Source of the DNA: Saprospiraceae bacterium
GTDB taxonomy: Bacteria > Bacteroidota > Bacteroidia > Chitinophagales > Saprospiraceae
Assembly: GCA_016716185.1 (NCBI GenBank)
Contig: JADJWV010000001.1
Span: 124,001 to 188,000, forward strand
Reading direction: 5' to 3'
DNA: 64,000 bases
Below the pieces are notes generated by a model. The model was not told the origin of the DNA. It ran no database searches and saw only the letters and a list, made by a program, of their open reading frames with translations. Each line of letters opens with the position of its first letter. The first letter of the stretch is position 1. Below are positions 31,933-43,400 of the stretch, one piece after another. A program made the translations under genes and the position numbers.

Positions 31933-33045
31933 TCACTTTCTCTCCAGTGACCGCCAATTTCCAATCCCCAATTGGTTGGGATCGAACGAAGAAGACTCAC
32001 CCAGGAGATATTCGCCCCGATCGTTGACCCAGGCATTTGAATAACCGGAAGGAAGTTGTACTGCTGCGGAACCATCGTGATATCGGTCAACGCCGCGCAA
32101 GGCATCGCTGAATTGTTGATTCGTGCGTTCGTAGGTTTTTTGCGTTTGCCAGTAGCTGTCGGAAATGGATTTGCTGATCTGGTCGTTGGTCTGACTGATG
32201 ATGCGGCTGATCTGTCCGGCAGCATAGATCCGCTGATAGGCCTGATCAGAAAGCAGTTGGACCACTTGCGTAAATTTATTGTAGAAGGGGAGGGTAAGTT
32301 TAGCGGATGATTTCAGGGTGAGAGCGATCTGCCTACATTTATCCAGTTTTCCTTTGGGAGCTTTGCAACTATACAATCCGGTCGCCGACCAAAAAATGGA
32401 ATTCAAAGTAACCACGCCCTGAGATTGGGAATTCGTTACTTCAAGTACTCCATAAAATTCTTCTTCCATCTCTTTTTGATTTTCAATATACCCAATGCGT
32501 ACGTAGGCGGATTGGGAATGCGTTCGAAAAGCGGTGCCTTGCACGTATTGATCTACCGGACCGCTGCGACTGATCATTTTTGCATCCAGAATTTGGTAGG
32601 GAAATCTTCCGCGGTTTTGTTGGACAAAGTCTTTGAGTCCGGACACAGCATCCTGCGGCGGAGGATAACCACTGGTCCCCATTGGGCCGCTGCTAAAGGA
32701 TGAGCGCGCATCGGGATAAATTTCAATGGCCATGTCGCCCGACGGACTTATAAATTTTCCTTTATATCGTATGGGGAGCGTTGCGTCATTGTATTCCCAA
32801 TACAACTGATCTTTTGCGGACCAAGATTCAGGAATCAAACCCGTCAGCGCTACCATACCGGATCCATCGCGGTCGATGACCTGGTGCGTTTTAAGTTTTA
32901 AATAGGAATTGTTCGCTGCATCATTTTTACCAGCAGCCGATTGTCCGGATGATCTCTTGCTGCTTCCTGTTTCAGAATTATTTTGGCATCCGGTAACTGT
33001 TGTTATGGCGGACCATAGAAAGAACAAGATGCAGAAGCGAAGCAT
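31933..33045 (-). CDS. Lipoprotein of unknown function
   Basis: 370 residues with a lipoprotein signal: MLRFCILFFLWSAITTVTGC, with the modified Cys at about residue 20. A low-complexity Ser/Gly/Ala stretch follows. The body has no recognised domain; it contains a beta-rich part (DMAIEIYPDARSSF, GFLEVT-like strands) and a helical part near residues 255-320 (SISDSYWQTQKTYERTNQQF). Gene ends close to a repeat region. A hairpin lies upstream at 33101-33145. Lipoprotein status is sure; function is not. Confidence 0.7.
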   Translation of the reverse strand: MLRFCILFFLWSAITTVTGCQNNSETGSSKRSSGQSAAGKNDAANNSYLKLKTHQVIDRDGSGMVALTGLIPESWSAKDQLYWEYNDATLPIRYKGKFISPSGDMAIEIYPDARSSFSSGPMGTSGYPPPQDAVSGLKDFVQQNRGRFPYQILDAKMISRSGPVDQYVQGTAFRTHSQSAYVRIGYIENQKEMEEEFYGVLEVTNSQSQGVVTLNSIFWSATGLYSCKAPKGKLDKCRQIALTLKSSAKLTLPFYNKFTQVVQLLSDQAYQRIYAAGQISRIISQTNDQISKSISDSYWQTQKTYERTNQQFSDALRGVDRYHDGSAAVQLPSGYSNAWVNDRGEYLLGESSSFDPNQLGIGNWRSLERK

Positions 33046-33424
33046 GGCAAAGGAATTTAGAATGAAAATAATTCAAATATTCATTCAATTTGACAAAATG
33101 AGGCCTGATTTTTACATTATACTATCAAAAACAGGCCTGTTTTTATTAAAATATTAGCAAGATCGATTAAATAGAGGAATGGATGCTTTGGAAGATTGCT
33201 TTGAACCTACTCCGTCCAACATGAATGTAAACTGAGATAATTATTGGCTTAGCTTATGCCAACCAGGATTCAGATTAATATATTTCTCCTTCGTTATTCC
33301 GGCTAGAATCAATTTTAAAACCATTTCCTAATTATATTTCACCATTAGTATGTGTACATAATTAAATTTCTCCTGATTAAATCATTTTTTCTTACATTTG
33401 ATAAATTAATTTTCACCAAAGCCT
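33046..33424. other. Intergenic region between divergent genes with one hairpin
   Basis: Contains an inverted repeat, AGGCCTGATTTTT (33101-33113) with AAAAACAGGCCT (33128-33139), then TTTTT, and the Fic promoter near its end. Since both flanking genes point away, the hairpin does not sit after a gene. No coding region is seen. Confidence 0.55.
33393..33400 (+). promoter_or_regulatory. Putative -7 box of the Fic gene
   Basis: TACATTTG matches TAnnTTTG exactly and lies 24 bases before the start codon. The -33 box is weak (TTTC at 33367-33370, 22 bases upstream). Confidence 0.45.
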
Positions 33425-34966
33425 ATGAATAATAATCGTTTTACCCTTAAAATCAGCGTTTTTCGCGGGCGAAAGGCCCCCGAACAAGGATTACTCGTAG
33501 GTTATGGGGCGATATTGGAAGCATACAAATTAGAAGTGCCCATTCCTGATGTCCTTGCACTTATAAGCATCAAAAAACGAAAATATTTGACCAATGAATG
33601 GCAGGTATTCACCCCCCGATATTTACCGGAAGATAGTTTATATAAGCACTTGGTTTTTGCTCTAAAATATGAAGGTATAAATCTACTCTTGCTGAAAAAA
33701 TTGTTTGAAAAGCTTGTACAAGAAGAAATCTTGGATTTAATTCAAAAAGAACCAACCGGGCAGTATAGCAGAAGACTGTGGTTTTTGTATGAATGGCTGT
33801 TAAATAAACAATTGATCATCGATGACCTGCAAATTGGAAACTATGTATCCTTAGTCAACAGTAATATACAGTACTCCTTGAATACAGGACAAAATTCAAT
33901 CCGGCATCGCATTATAAACAATCTTCCTGGGGTTAGTGGCTTCTGCCCGATGATTCGAAAAACGGATAAATTGAACCGATATATTGAAAAAAATATTTCC
34001 TTACATACAGAAAAATATATTAAAAATATTCATGCAGACGTATTAAAACGGGCATCTGCATTTTTATTACTGAGTGACTCAAAAGCATCTTTTACTATTG
34101 AAGGAGAAAGCCCTAAAAGTAAAAGAATGGCAAGATGGGGACAAGCTATCGGACAGGCAGGCTTGATTGAGTTAAATAAAGAAGAGTTATTGAGGTTACA
34201 ACAACTACTTATTGAAAATCCCAGATTTGTGGCCATGGGTTTTCGCAATAAAGGTGGATTTATTGGCGAGCATGACCGGATTACAGGTGAACCTATGCCA
34301 GATCATATATCGGCCAAATGGCAAGACCTGGATCAATTGCTGACAAATTTGATACAAACCAATCAAATGCTCATAAAAAGTGATATGGATGCTGTGCTTT
34401 CGGCTACAATCATAGCATTTGGATTTGTATTTATACATCCATTTGAAGACGGTAATGGTCGTTTACACAGATACCTGATACATCATATACTTTCGAAAAA
34501 ACAATTTTCAAAACAAGGCTTGATATTTCCTGTGTCGGCTTCTATTTTAAATCACATCGTTGATTATAGAAAAGTGCTGGAATCTTATTCCTTGCCGCTT
34601 CTTGATTATATTGAATGGCGGGAAACCAAAGATAACAATGTTGAAGTACTCAATGACACCAAGGATTATTATGCCTATTTTGATGCGACCAAACAGGCCG
34701 AGTTTTTATATGATTGCGTAATGGATACAATTGAAAATTTCATCCCACGCGAAGTAACTTATCTCATACGATACGACCAATTTAAACACTTTCTGGAAGA
34801 TGAATTTGAAATGCCGGATAAACTTGTTACACTCCTGCTTCGGTTTCTGGAACAAAATGAAGGTAAACTTTCAAAAAGAGCAAAAGAAAACGAATTTTGC
34901 AATCTGACCGAAGTTGAAATCGACCAAATTGAGAATGAGTACATGAACATATTTCTTCAGCAATGA
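33425..34966 (+). CDS. Fic domain protein (AMP transferase family), self-inhibited type
   Basis: 513 residues. The Fic core motif HPFEDGNGRLHR begins at His338 and has all key residues of an active enzyme. The inhibitory motif SFTIEG (222-227; S/TxxxE[G/N]) lies N-terminal to the core, so this is a class II Fic protein whose Glu226 blocks ATP until released. The N-terminal 150 residues form the helical domain often seen in Bacteroidota Fic proteins; the end has a winged-helix-like part. Fic enzymes add AMP, or sometimes other groups, to Tyr/Ser/Thr of proteins. The target is unknown and no toxin-antitoxin partner is adjacent. Confidence 0.9.
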   Translation: MNNNRFTLKISVFRGRKAPEQGLLVGYGAILEAYKLEVPIPDVLALISIKKRKYLTNEWQVFTPRYLPEDSLYKHLVFALKYEGINLLLLKKLFEKLVQEEILDLIQKEPTGQYSRRLWFLYEWLLNKQLIIDDLQIGNYVSLVNSNIQYSLNTGQNSIRHRIINNLPGVSGFCPMIRKTDKLNRYIEKNISLHTEKYIKNIHADVLKRASAFLLLSDSKASFTIEGESPKSKRMARWGQAIGQAGLIELNKEELLRLQQLLIENPRFVAMGFRNKGGFIGEHDRITGEPMPDHISAKWQDLDQLLTNLIQTNQMLIKSDMDAVLSATIIAFGFVFIHPFEDGNGRLHRYLIHHILSKKQFSKQGLIFPVSASILNHIVDYRKVLESYSLPLLDYIEWRETKDNNVEVLNDTKDYYAYFDATKQAEFLYDCVMDTIENFIPREVTYLIRYDQFKHFLEDEFEMPDKLVTLLLRFLEQNEGKLSKRAKENEFCNLTEVEIDQIENEYMNIFLQQ

Positions 34967-35097
34967 TCGACAATCCGGGTGATATTGTTATACAATTCTG
35001 ACATACCAACAGCGTTATATTAATGGAATTTTAAGTCTGAACCCATGGCAAAAAAATTCTACACCAGATACCCCACCCGTTAGCTTTAGTTTTTTTA

Positions 35098-37440
35098 TTA
35101 AGGAAAATGCTTTGAAATGAAATTGCTCCATCGCGTTTCCAATTTTCGCACATTTTCTAAATCTCCGTCGGAAAGGATGTCATTTTTTGGAGCCTTTCTT
35201 CGGATTGCCTCTTCCAAATATTTGAAGGCTGAATCAACATCACCAGTCAAACTTTTCATACATGCAATATTGTAATAGGAGCGAAAATCTTCTGGCAAAT
35301 TCTGTATCGTTAAAAGGTAATAATGCTCAGCAACTGAATATTTTTTAAGTAGATAGTGGAGAGTACCTAAATTTAATGTGAGGTTTGGGTAAAGTGAATC
35401 AATTGCAATTGCACGATTAAAGATTTCTTCGGCTTTCTTCAGAAATCCAAGATTAAGATACATATTGCCCAAAATGCTGTAAGGTTCAATTGCTGTACTA
35501 TCCAATTCAATAGCACGTTTTAAATAATGTTCTGCGGCTTTATAATTGCTTCGTGCGATAAAAACTTTTCCCAGTAAATATGGCAATAAAGCATTAGTAG
35601 AATCAATAAGCAATCCTTTCCTAGCCCATTTGCCTGCCTCGTCTATTTCGTTTTGTTCAAATGCATGATTTGCGAGGTTTATAATAGGATCAATGTAACC
35701 GGTATCTAATGAATGTGCCTTTAAAAAATACTTCTTGGCCAATTCCGGATATTTCAACTCATTATAGTAAAGTCCTAATGCAACGTTAACTGTCGCTGAA
35801 TTCGAATCCTTTTCAATTGCCATTTTAAAATATCGTTCTGCAATTACTTTATCACCAAATTTTATATACACTAAGAAAGGCAACATTACTCGAGGCAATG
35901 TCCAGTTTGGACTAAGTTTCATTGCAGTTTCAAAATAATAAATCATGGAATCCTTATCTTTCAAATGAAATGCATGATTCAATCCCATAGTATAATAATA
36001 TAACGGCATTTCAGCCTGAGTTTCAATCGCATCCGACAACAATTTTTTAGCTTGGATTCCATTTTCCAGAACTCCGTTTTGATTTTTATAAATTTCAATA
36101 AATGCTTTAAAAAAATTCAGTCGTGCTTCGAAAATGGGATACAGATAATGTTTTTTTCCAAGTAATCTTTTAGATCGTTCAATCATTTCAATAATTTGCA
36201 AGCACCGTTCAATGCGAACTTTTTTACTTCTAGAAATCTCTTTAACATCTGTAAGGAGCATCGAATTCATAAATTGCTGGGCTTCATCCTGAAGTGCTGC
36301 TGCATAATTTCTTGTAAAGGTGCTTTGTAAAGATTTTAGTTTATCAGATGCGAGTAATTGAGAATAATAGAATTCAGCACAATTGGCTTTGGGTGCTAAA
36401 TATCGTTTTTCAATCAAGCTTTTCTTAAAGTTCTGATAGGTTTCATAAAGCAAAGGATCCGTAATGTTTTCAACCATGTAATCAATGCTGCGGTGATCAA
36501 TACCTGAAAACAAAACCTGATCATATGTCTTTATGGAATTTATTGAATCCAGTTCTTTTTTAAAAACTTTTGATAAAGTATAATCTCTTGAACCTATCAC
36601 CATGGGAATTTGACGGATAGGTGCTACATCCTTTTTAACGCGATCTTCCAAATACCTGCTTATTTCATACGAATTCACTTCAAGATCTTCATTTTCATCT
36701 GCCAGTCCATAAAGACCCTTGACCAGGTGAAAACTAAAAGCGCCTCTTCCGCCTCCCCATTGTTCTCCTTCCATGCTGTATTCATCCGGTTGGCATGAAA
36801 GGATTTTAATTTCATTGGCATATTGTTTGGCAAGGTTGGTATTTGTCAATTGACTGCCATGAATTGAAGAACCTGCCAATTTTCCACTTCTACATGCGTC
36901 AATGATGGCTATGGTCTGGGTCTGATTTTTTAACGAAAGCGTTGAAATAATTTCCTGCAGCATAAAAAGTGAAAACGCACCTCCAGACATATATACATTG
37001 GCCGGTGAATCCCAGCATAATAAAAAACCAGGCTGAGTCAGACTCCGTCGCTCCACATCTCCATGGCCTGAAAAATAAATAATTGCCTGGTCGCCGGGTT
37101 TGCAAACTTCCCAAAGCCAGTCCAATGCCACTGCGAATTGGGCCATGGTAGCTTGTTCATTAATGAGCAGTTTAATATGTGAATCTTCAATGGAGCCTCC
37201 CGCCTTCGATTTTATATACTGGTAGAAAGCCTGCGCATCTTTATCTGCAAATTTCAGATCCGGTATTTCTGAATTCTGATAATCAGAAATGCCGACAAGT
37301 ACTGCATACGTAGAATTCTTATGACCTAATTTATCATCAGGTATGGAAATTACTCCTTTGCTTTGAGCAATCAGAAATGAAGAATAGAATAGTGAAATAA
37401 AGATTATTTTAAAATTAAAATTGGACATGTAACATTTCAA
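35098..37440 (-). CDS. Caspase-family (C14) peptidase with TPR repeats
   Basis: 780 residues (a start at 37428, MSNFNFKII, is equally good). A signal peptide ends near LIAQ, so the protein is exported. The caspase-like domain covers about residues 40-300, with catalytic His126 in YFSGHGD and Cys183 in IIDACRSG. Residues 460-760 are tetratricopeptide repeats (ALGLYYNELKYPELAKKYFL, YSILGNMYLNLGFLKKAEEI, and others). Such caspase-TPR proteins cleave after basic or acidic residues in signalling or death pathways, but no substrate is known here. It lies between Fic and the large surface-protein genes. Confidence 0.85.
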   Translation of the reverse strand: MKCYMSNFNFKIIFISLFYSSFLIAQSKGVISIPDDKLGHKNSTYAVLVGISDYQNSEIPDLKFADKDAQAFYQYIKSKAGGSIEDSHIKLLINEQATMAQFAVALDWLWEVCKPGDQAIIYFSGHGDVERRSLTQPGFLLCWDSPANVYMSGGAFSLFMLQEIISTLSLKNQTQTIAIIDACRSGKLAGSSIHGSQLTNTNLAKQYANEIKILSCQPDEYSMEGEQWGGGRGAFSFHLVKGLYGLADENEDLEVNSYEISRYLEDRVKKDVAPIRQIPMVIGSRDYTLSKVFKKELDSINSIKTYDQVLFSGIDHRSIDYMVENITDPLLYETYQNFKKSLIEKRYLAPKANCAEFYYSQLLASDKLKSLQSTFTRNYAAALQDEAQQFMNSMLLTDVKEISRSKKVRIERCLQIIEMIERSKRLLGKKHYLYPIFEARLNFFKAFIEIYKNQNGVLENGIQAKKLLSDAIETQAEMPLYYYTMGLNHAFHLKDKDSMIYYFETAMKLSPNWTLPRVMLPFLVYIKFGDKVIAERYFKMAIEKDSNSATVNVALGLYYNELKYPELAKKYFLKAHSLDTGYIDPIINLANHAFEQNEIDEAGKWARKGLLIDSTNALLPYLLGKVFIARSNYKAAEHYLKRAIELDSTAIEPYSILGNMYLNLGFLKKAEEIFNRAIAIDSLYPNLTLNLGTLHYLLKKYSVAEHYYLLTIQNLPEDFRSYYNIACMKSLTGDVDSAFKYLEEAIRRKAPKNDILSDGDLENVRKLETRWSNFISKHFP

Positions 37441-37531
37441 TTAAAATACATAGTTAAGTAGTTAGTAATATATCTTAATCTGATTTTTCTTTCCAAATTT
37501 TAAAATAATCTTCATGTTAAATATGTAAATT

Positions 37532-40423
37532 TTAACCTTTTTCAATCATTACTCTCTTATAATAAATTTTATCTTCATCAACAATTTGCAAAACATATAA
37601 TCCTGGAGTGATTAGAAAGTCATTAAGAACCAATTGAATTACTCCATTCTCTACTCTTTTTATTGATTCGAGGATTACATTACCTCCTATCCCACATAAA
37701 CTGAAATATATATCTCTTGTTTTTAAATTATTGAATTCAATAGTAATATATTCCACAACGGGATTTGGAAAGGCAATCAGCTCATTTGAAGGAAAACGAT
37801 CATCTCGAATATTCTCAGAAGTTCCAATATCTTCAGATTGTAGTGCCCCCCCATAGGTCTCTGCACTACCATTGACAATTGTGGAAAAATTCTGCTCACA
37901 TTTAGATCTAATCTGATAATTGATATATGAATTCGGTGGTAAAAAATAATAATAAGTAGTTCTAATGCCACTTTGTTGATGAACGCCAGCTGTTGTAGTC
38001 CAAGAACTAAAACTTGACCATGGTTCTGAAGTAAACTTTGGTTTTGATCTCCAACGAGTTTGGAATAAAGTCACACATCCTTGTGGTTTCCAACTTATAG
38101 TCATTGGATTAGATCCACCAGCATGTACTTGTGCTGGTACGAAACACGTTGTAGGTTCAAGCTTTACGGTTTGATTACAAGTTGCCTTATTGCCACTGGC
38201 ATCTAATACAGTCCATGCCACTGTATTATTGCCCAAAAAGTATGAAGTTGGAGGTTTGTTAATAACGGAACCTACAGTACAATTATCCGAAACAACGGGA
38301 TTGCCTAGATCTACGGTTTTGGGATCAACCATACAGCCTGCTGCATCCGTAGAGATTGTAATATTAGCTGGGCAAGTAATCTTTGGTTTTGCCTTGTCCC
38401 TTACATTAACTGTAAAATTGCAAAGTGCCTCACCACATATATTTTTAACTTTAGCCGTTACAGTATGGCTACCAACTGCAAACCAAGAGCCAGATGCAGG
38501 TAAGAATGTAACTTGAGCATTTATTCCAGTATAGGTAGGTGACAGGTAGTTTACTTTAATTTGACAAGTGTTTTCTATTATATCTACAGTCTTATTAGCT
38601 GTACATTTTGTAATAACAGGTGGTTGACAACAATTGTCATCGATTAGATTATTACAGTTTTCGTCAATACCATTGCAGATTTCCAATCCATTTGGATTTA
38701 TAGCTGGATTTGCGTCGTTGCAATCTCCAGTTCCTGTATAATACCCGTCTCCATCATTGTCTGTACCACAGGCATCCAATACTTGTATAGTACTGCTACA
38801 TCCAATCGCATTGTTGTTAAAGCTATGAAACTTGAAGTTTGAAATATAGTCACATACACTGTTTACATTGCACTTATTTAAATTAGGACAATCATTAATG
38901 CCAATGTAAGTCATACTTTGATAGCTGATATTGTCAAGCCCTTCTAAACTTGTTAGGTTTGAATTTCCAAAAATAAACACATCTCCATTCAATGCCGTTA
39001 AATTCTGAAGTCCATTGAAGTTTTGTAAATTATTAGAATATATAATGGAAACATTGCCCGTTACACTGGTTAATTTATTTAAGCCAAGAAAATTGGAAAC
39101 CAATGGATTGTTATCAAAATAGATGCCATGAGTAGTAATCGTGGTAAGATTATCAAAACCATTTAAATTGAGCAATTGTGGATTTTGATTTATCTGCAGT
39201 GAACCAACCTTTTCCAAGCCTGATAATCCGTCAAATGTTGATACTAATGGCAAGTACCCCAAAAGCAAAGAACCCTCAACGGTTTTTAAGTTGTTCATTC
39301 CATTAAAACTTAAAAGGCCATCAAGACTTGAAATGGCTAAATCCCCTTTCACAATACTGAGCGAGCTAAGTGCTGTGATTTCAGACAAGATAGGGTTGAG
39401 GCCTATGGATAAATAACCATTAACTTTGGTAAGTGAATTTAATCCACTTAAAGAGACCAAGTTGTCGTTATAACCAATGTCTGCATTCCCATTGATTTCT
39501 GTTAAGTTATTTAATCCATTGAAATTAATAAGTGTATCACATTCGTAAATGTGGAAATCGCCAACTTTTGTCAATGCGCTAAATCCGGAGAAATCCTGAA
39601 TACCTGAAAAATTTATTTGCAAGCGCGAACTGATATTTAATACCCCATCAAAGGCTGAGTAGTATCTAAAATCTGGATTTTGATTTATTTCAAGGGTACC
39701 AATGTTTTGGAGCAAGTTAAATTCGGCAATTTCGACTAAGTTTTCGTTAGTCTCTATTTTTAGTTCAGAAATGGACTGGAGATTATTAAATCCATAGATG
39801 CCTAAAAGCAATGGATTTTGAGAAATATCAATGTTTGGTACTGAATTGGACAAACCATTAAAGCCATTTATAGATTGTAATTGACTATTTCCAACAATAT
39901 TTATATTCGTTACATTTGAAATCTGTTGCCCAGAAATTGTTAGATTATAAGTACTAATTTCAGTTAATGAATTATTGCTATAATATGAGATCCACTTGAT
40001 AAATTGAAGTTGAGGCAAGACACCACTTTGGATTAGGTTTTCATTACCAGCTACAAGGATACCGGTGCCAATTTTTATCAGATTAGGAAAAGTAAAGTCC
40101 TGGAGTGTAGAATTCTCAATGATCGTTAATTGATTCTCAATTTCAGCAAGATTATTTAGTCCCGCAATATGGATCAACAAGTCATTGTTCTCGATAGTTA
40201 GAGATTTTACCTTAACAAGTTGATTAAGTCCATTTAAATTGACAATATCTGGTGAATGGGCAATGTGAACATCACCTGATATAATAGTACAACCAGGGTA
40301 GTTAGTTGCAAAATTATCAATTTCAGCCTGGGTTGTAAAAGTTATCCCACCAGGTAAACAACTACTCCCTGACAATTGAAAAATGCTTAATAGACTAATT
40401 GTAACTAAAAAGAGCTTTTTCAT
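37532..40423 (-). CDS. Secreted protein with L-domain-like repeats, MopE and HYR domains and T9SS type A signal
   Basis: About 963 residues from the ATG at 40423 (MKKLFLVTISLL), a signal peptide. Residues 30-520 are ~24-residue receptor-L/leucine-rich-like repeats, for example GLNNLTEINGNADIGYNDNL and GLSGLEKVGSLQINQNPQLL. A MopE metal-binding motif follows (DNDGDGYYTGTGDCND), then a HYR domain (CPANITISTDAAGC, NTVAWTVLDASGNKATC). The end is a T9SS type A sorting domain (ELIAFPNPVVEYITIEF, LYVLQIVDEDKIYYKRV). The long upstream frame is not used: the start is four bases after the stop of the 3576-residue gene, with which it forms an operon. Probable surface adhesin. Confidence 0.8.
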   Translation of the reverse strand: MKKLFLVTISLLSIFQLSGSSCLPGGITFTTQAEIDNFATNYPGCTIISGDVHIAHSPDIVNLNGLNQLVKVKSLTIENNDLLIHIAGLNNLAEIENQLTIIENSTLQDFTFPNLIKIGTGILVAGNENLIQSGVLPQLQFIKWISYYSNNSLTEISTYNLTISGQQISNVTNINIVGNSQLQSINGFNGLSNSVPNIDISQNPLLLGIYGFNNLQSISELKIETNENLVEIAEFNLLQNIGTLEINQNPDFRYYSAFDGVLNISSRLQINFSGIQDFSGFSALTKVGDFHIYECDTLINFNGLNNLTEINGNADIGYNDNLVSLSGLNSLTKVNGYLSIGLNPILSEITALSSLSIVKGDLAISSLDGLLSFNGMNNLKTVEGSLLLGYLPLVSTFDGLSGLEKVGSLQINQNPQLLNLNGFDNLTTITTHGIYFDNNPLVSNFLGLNKLTSVTGNVSIIYSNNLQNFNGLQNLTALNGDVFIFGNSNLTSLEGLDNISYQSMTYIGINDCPNLNKCNVNSVCDYISNFKFHSFNNNAIGCSSTIQVLDACGTDNDGDGYYTGTGDCNDANPAINPNGLEICNGIDENCNNLIDDNCCQPPVITKCTANKTVDIIENTCQIKVNYLSPTYTGINAQVTFLPASGSWFAVGSHTVTAKVKNICGEALCNFTVNVRDKAKPKITCPANITISTDAAGCMVDPKTVDLGNPVVSDNCTVGSVINKPPTSYFLGNNTVAWTVLDASGNKATCNQTVKLEPTTCFVPAQVHAGGSNPMTISWKPQGCVTLFQTRWRSKPKFTSEPWSSFSSWTTTAGVHQQSGIRTTYYYFLPPNSYINYQIRSKCEQNFSTIVNGSAETYGGALQSEDIGTSENIRDDRFPSNELIAFPNPVVEYITIEFNNLKTRDIYFSLCGIGGNVILESIKRVENGVIQLVLNDFLITPGLYVLQIVDEDKIYYKRVMIEKG

Positions 40424-40427
40424 GTGT

Positions 40428-43400
40428 TTACTTTGAAATTTTAGTAATTTTAATAAAAGTATTATTCTCTCCATAATTAATCCTGAGAAAATACAAGGCA
40501 GGCCTATAAGTTTCACCAAATACAATGCCAGTTTTATTCTGTGGCAAGGTAAAGCGCTCCATTTGATTGCCCAATTGATCAAAAACATCAATTACCACAT
40601 CCGACGAAAGTTTATGATCTACCTGAAGCGTAAATGATTCATTGGTAGGATTCGGAAATACGTTTACTTTCAAATCAGTTTGGGTGCCGGTACTAACAAT
40701 TGATTGTCCGGTATGTAAACAGATGCGTTCGATTTGTATTTCTGTATTAGCATTTCCCAAATCTACGATCAGGTCGTTTTCAACAAAAACAATTAAGAAT
40801 ATTTTCTTTGGTTCGCCTTTTTGGCAATTCAAAAATTGCAACTTACGTTCGTTAGCACCTAGGGGCAACTCCATTTGCAGCTTGTCTGAAGTCAGTTGGC
40901 TTAAGGAAACTTTAGCCAAAGGAATCCAATTTTGAGGTAACTTTGTCCAGTTGCTGGTATCCTCAACGGCTGCAACCACAAGTCTACTTCCATGTTTTAT
41001 GGAAGAGCCTCGCTCCAAACCCAGCTGGATTTGTATCGTGGTTTGTCCTTTATCCAGACAAACTGGGTTTGTATACAAAATGCCCTCTGAATAATTAAGA
41101 TTCCCGCGCAAAACAGCTTGCCCTCTGGTTATCTGTCGAGAATTTATAAGAGAACCATCACTATGAATCCATTGCTCCCATTGTTCCGCATCGCATAACG
41201 AACGTTCCCGTTCCGGTCCCGGAAATTCACAATCCACGAAAACCGTTACGATTTTCTCATATTCTGCACACACACTGCCGTCTGCATTTTTGCGGACTAC
41301 TTCCATTTTTACATTGTAATTGCCGGGGAAGCGGAAATCATGGCAGATCAATTGGTTTCCAACACTCACTGCAAACGGTGTATTGAGATTTGGAAGTACA
41401 AACCAACGCACCATGTCGCATTCGGTCAAAGCCAAAGGACTGAAGCATATCAGACAGTCGTCGAGTTTTTTGATTTTACTGATTCCCTTTTCAACATCTT
41501 CTGCAAGATCATCCGGATCACAAGGACATATTTCGTCGCATCCAGGGAAAATCAAATGAATCCTACACGGACATTCCACATTTGAATCGCAATGACCACT
41601 CAGGATGAGATCATACTCCCCTCCTGCGGTGACTATAGCCGGTGGAATATAAATTCCAAAACCAGGAAACGCCACACTTGTGCCGGATGCAACGATGTCA
41701 GTCGGGTCATATGAATTGACCAATTGCCAGGATACAAGACTCTCGGGACAATCATTTTTACACAAGAGATTTCCGCTGAAGGTCCAGATGCAATCATCCG
41801 GCGGACATTCCAAGGTGAGGGTATCGCCGCATTCTGCTTTGACCTTTGAGTTCTTATCAAAATAAAAGCTCAGATCTGAAAATCCATCGCAAGAACAAGA
41901 GTCTGCACAGTCAACCGTAATGGTCTTACAAACTTTTCTGCTTCTGCAAGGCTCTAAAGCAGGATTTCCAAAAGGGTATTCTGATATGGTCATACAGACT
42001 GTATACGTTCCCGGGCTATAGGTATGCGTCCAGGTTCCGTTCGCAGGGATAGTGCCAATAACCGGAGAGGGTGGCTCGCCCCAATCAGGAGTGCTTTCGA
42101 AAAAATAGCAGTCTCCAAGGGATGCCGTTAAGGTAACATTGCAACCATCAACTTGAGTTTGAAAACAATTTGAAGAGGCTATCAACCATTGTATCTGCGC
42201 AGCAAATCCTGTTTTGCAACAGTTTTTACAATTCAGACTGACGGGCAACAATAAGCTCACGCTATTGCAAATATTTCCATTCTCATCGTACTCAACTACA
42301 GTAACAGCAATGAGGAAACTCATCTGGGTAGCTGAGTAGGTATGCATGACCATACTTCCCGGATAAAAAGGGCCTGTACTTATCGTTCCATCTTTCCAAT
42401 TAATCGATTGAATTCGAATATCACATGGAAGTTCGTCGAAATGTAGCGTGGCTTTACATAGTGCCTGATCTGTTGTTATATGTATGGCATTTTGAACCAA
42501 AGCTTCAAAAACCTCTTTCGGTTTACAACATGTGTCGCATTCCTGTATGTAAAATTGGAAATCACATTTACATGTGTCTGTCCCACAAATTCCATTGAGA
42601 TGCACGAAATAATTTTCACCTTGAGTGAACTGGCTGTACAATAAATTGATTGTCCAAACCGGATTAACAGGATCTACAAATTCAGTTCCGAATAGTACAA
42701 CTGTACCTAAATAATTTTTAATCTGCCATTGAAGTACACCATCACAACTATCTTTACAATTTAAAGATCCTTCAATATTAAAACTGGTTTCATTTTTTGG
42801 ACACCTGATTAAATAGGAAACGGGTGGATTGGGCTTACCTTGGCAACGAACAATCGTGTTGAATTCGCTGTTGTACATTTGGATATCGCTTAGATTGTCA
42901 CAAACACATGTTGATGTACAAGCCACCAATGAAATATCATCGATAGCAATGTCATCCCAAATGCTCCCTTGGGTATCCCAAATTTCAATGTTCACGGGTC
43001 CGGTAACGGTTGCCGTAAAGGTTCCGGTTAACAAGACCCATTGATCTGGTGATTGATTGATTACTGTAGTTGGAATAATTATAGGCCCACCTGAAAGTCT
43101 GGCCAACAGCATTGGAGCCCCCATCTGATTCAGACGACTAACCAAATTATTTGCCCAAAAACAAAATACATAAGTTGTTCCTGCTTGTAAATTTACAGAC
43201 TGACTCCAAATTGGATCTGAAGTTGAAGGTCCATCTGCTACAAAGAATAAATTGGTTGTCGAACCAAAAGTATGATCTATACAACTCCACTGTCCGTTGT
43301 TTAGGTTCAAAGAATTTCGAATAGAATATTCTCCAGCAGTTAGCGTGCCAAATGCATGGTATGCCAATGCAGAACTAAAACCAACATTTCCAGATTCAAA

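Noticed and set aside
40424..40591. 56-residue N-terminal extension of the L-domain protein
   Set aside because: It overlaps the end of the giant gene and precedes a clear signal peptide starting at 40423.
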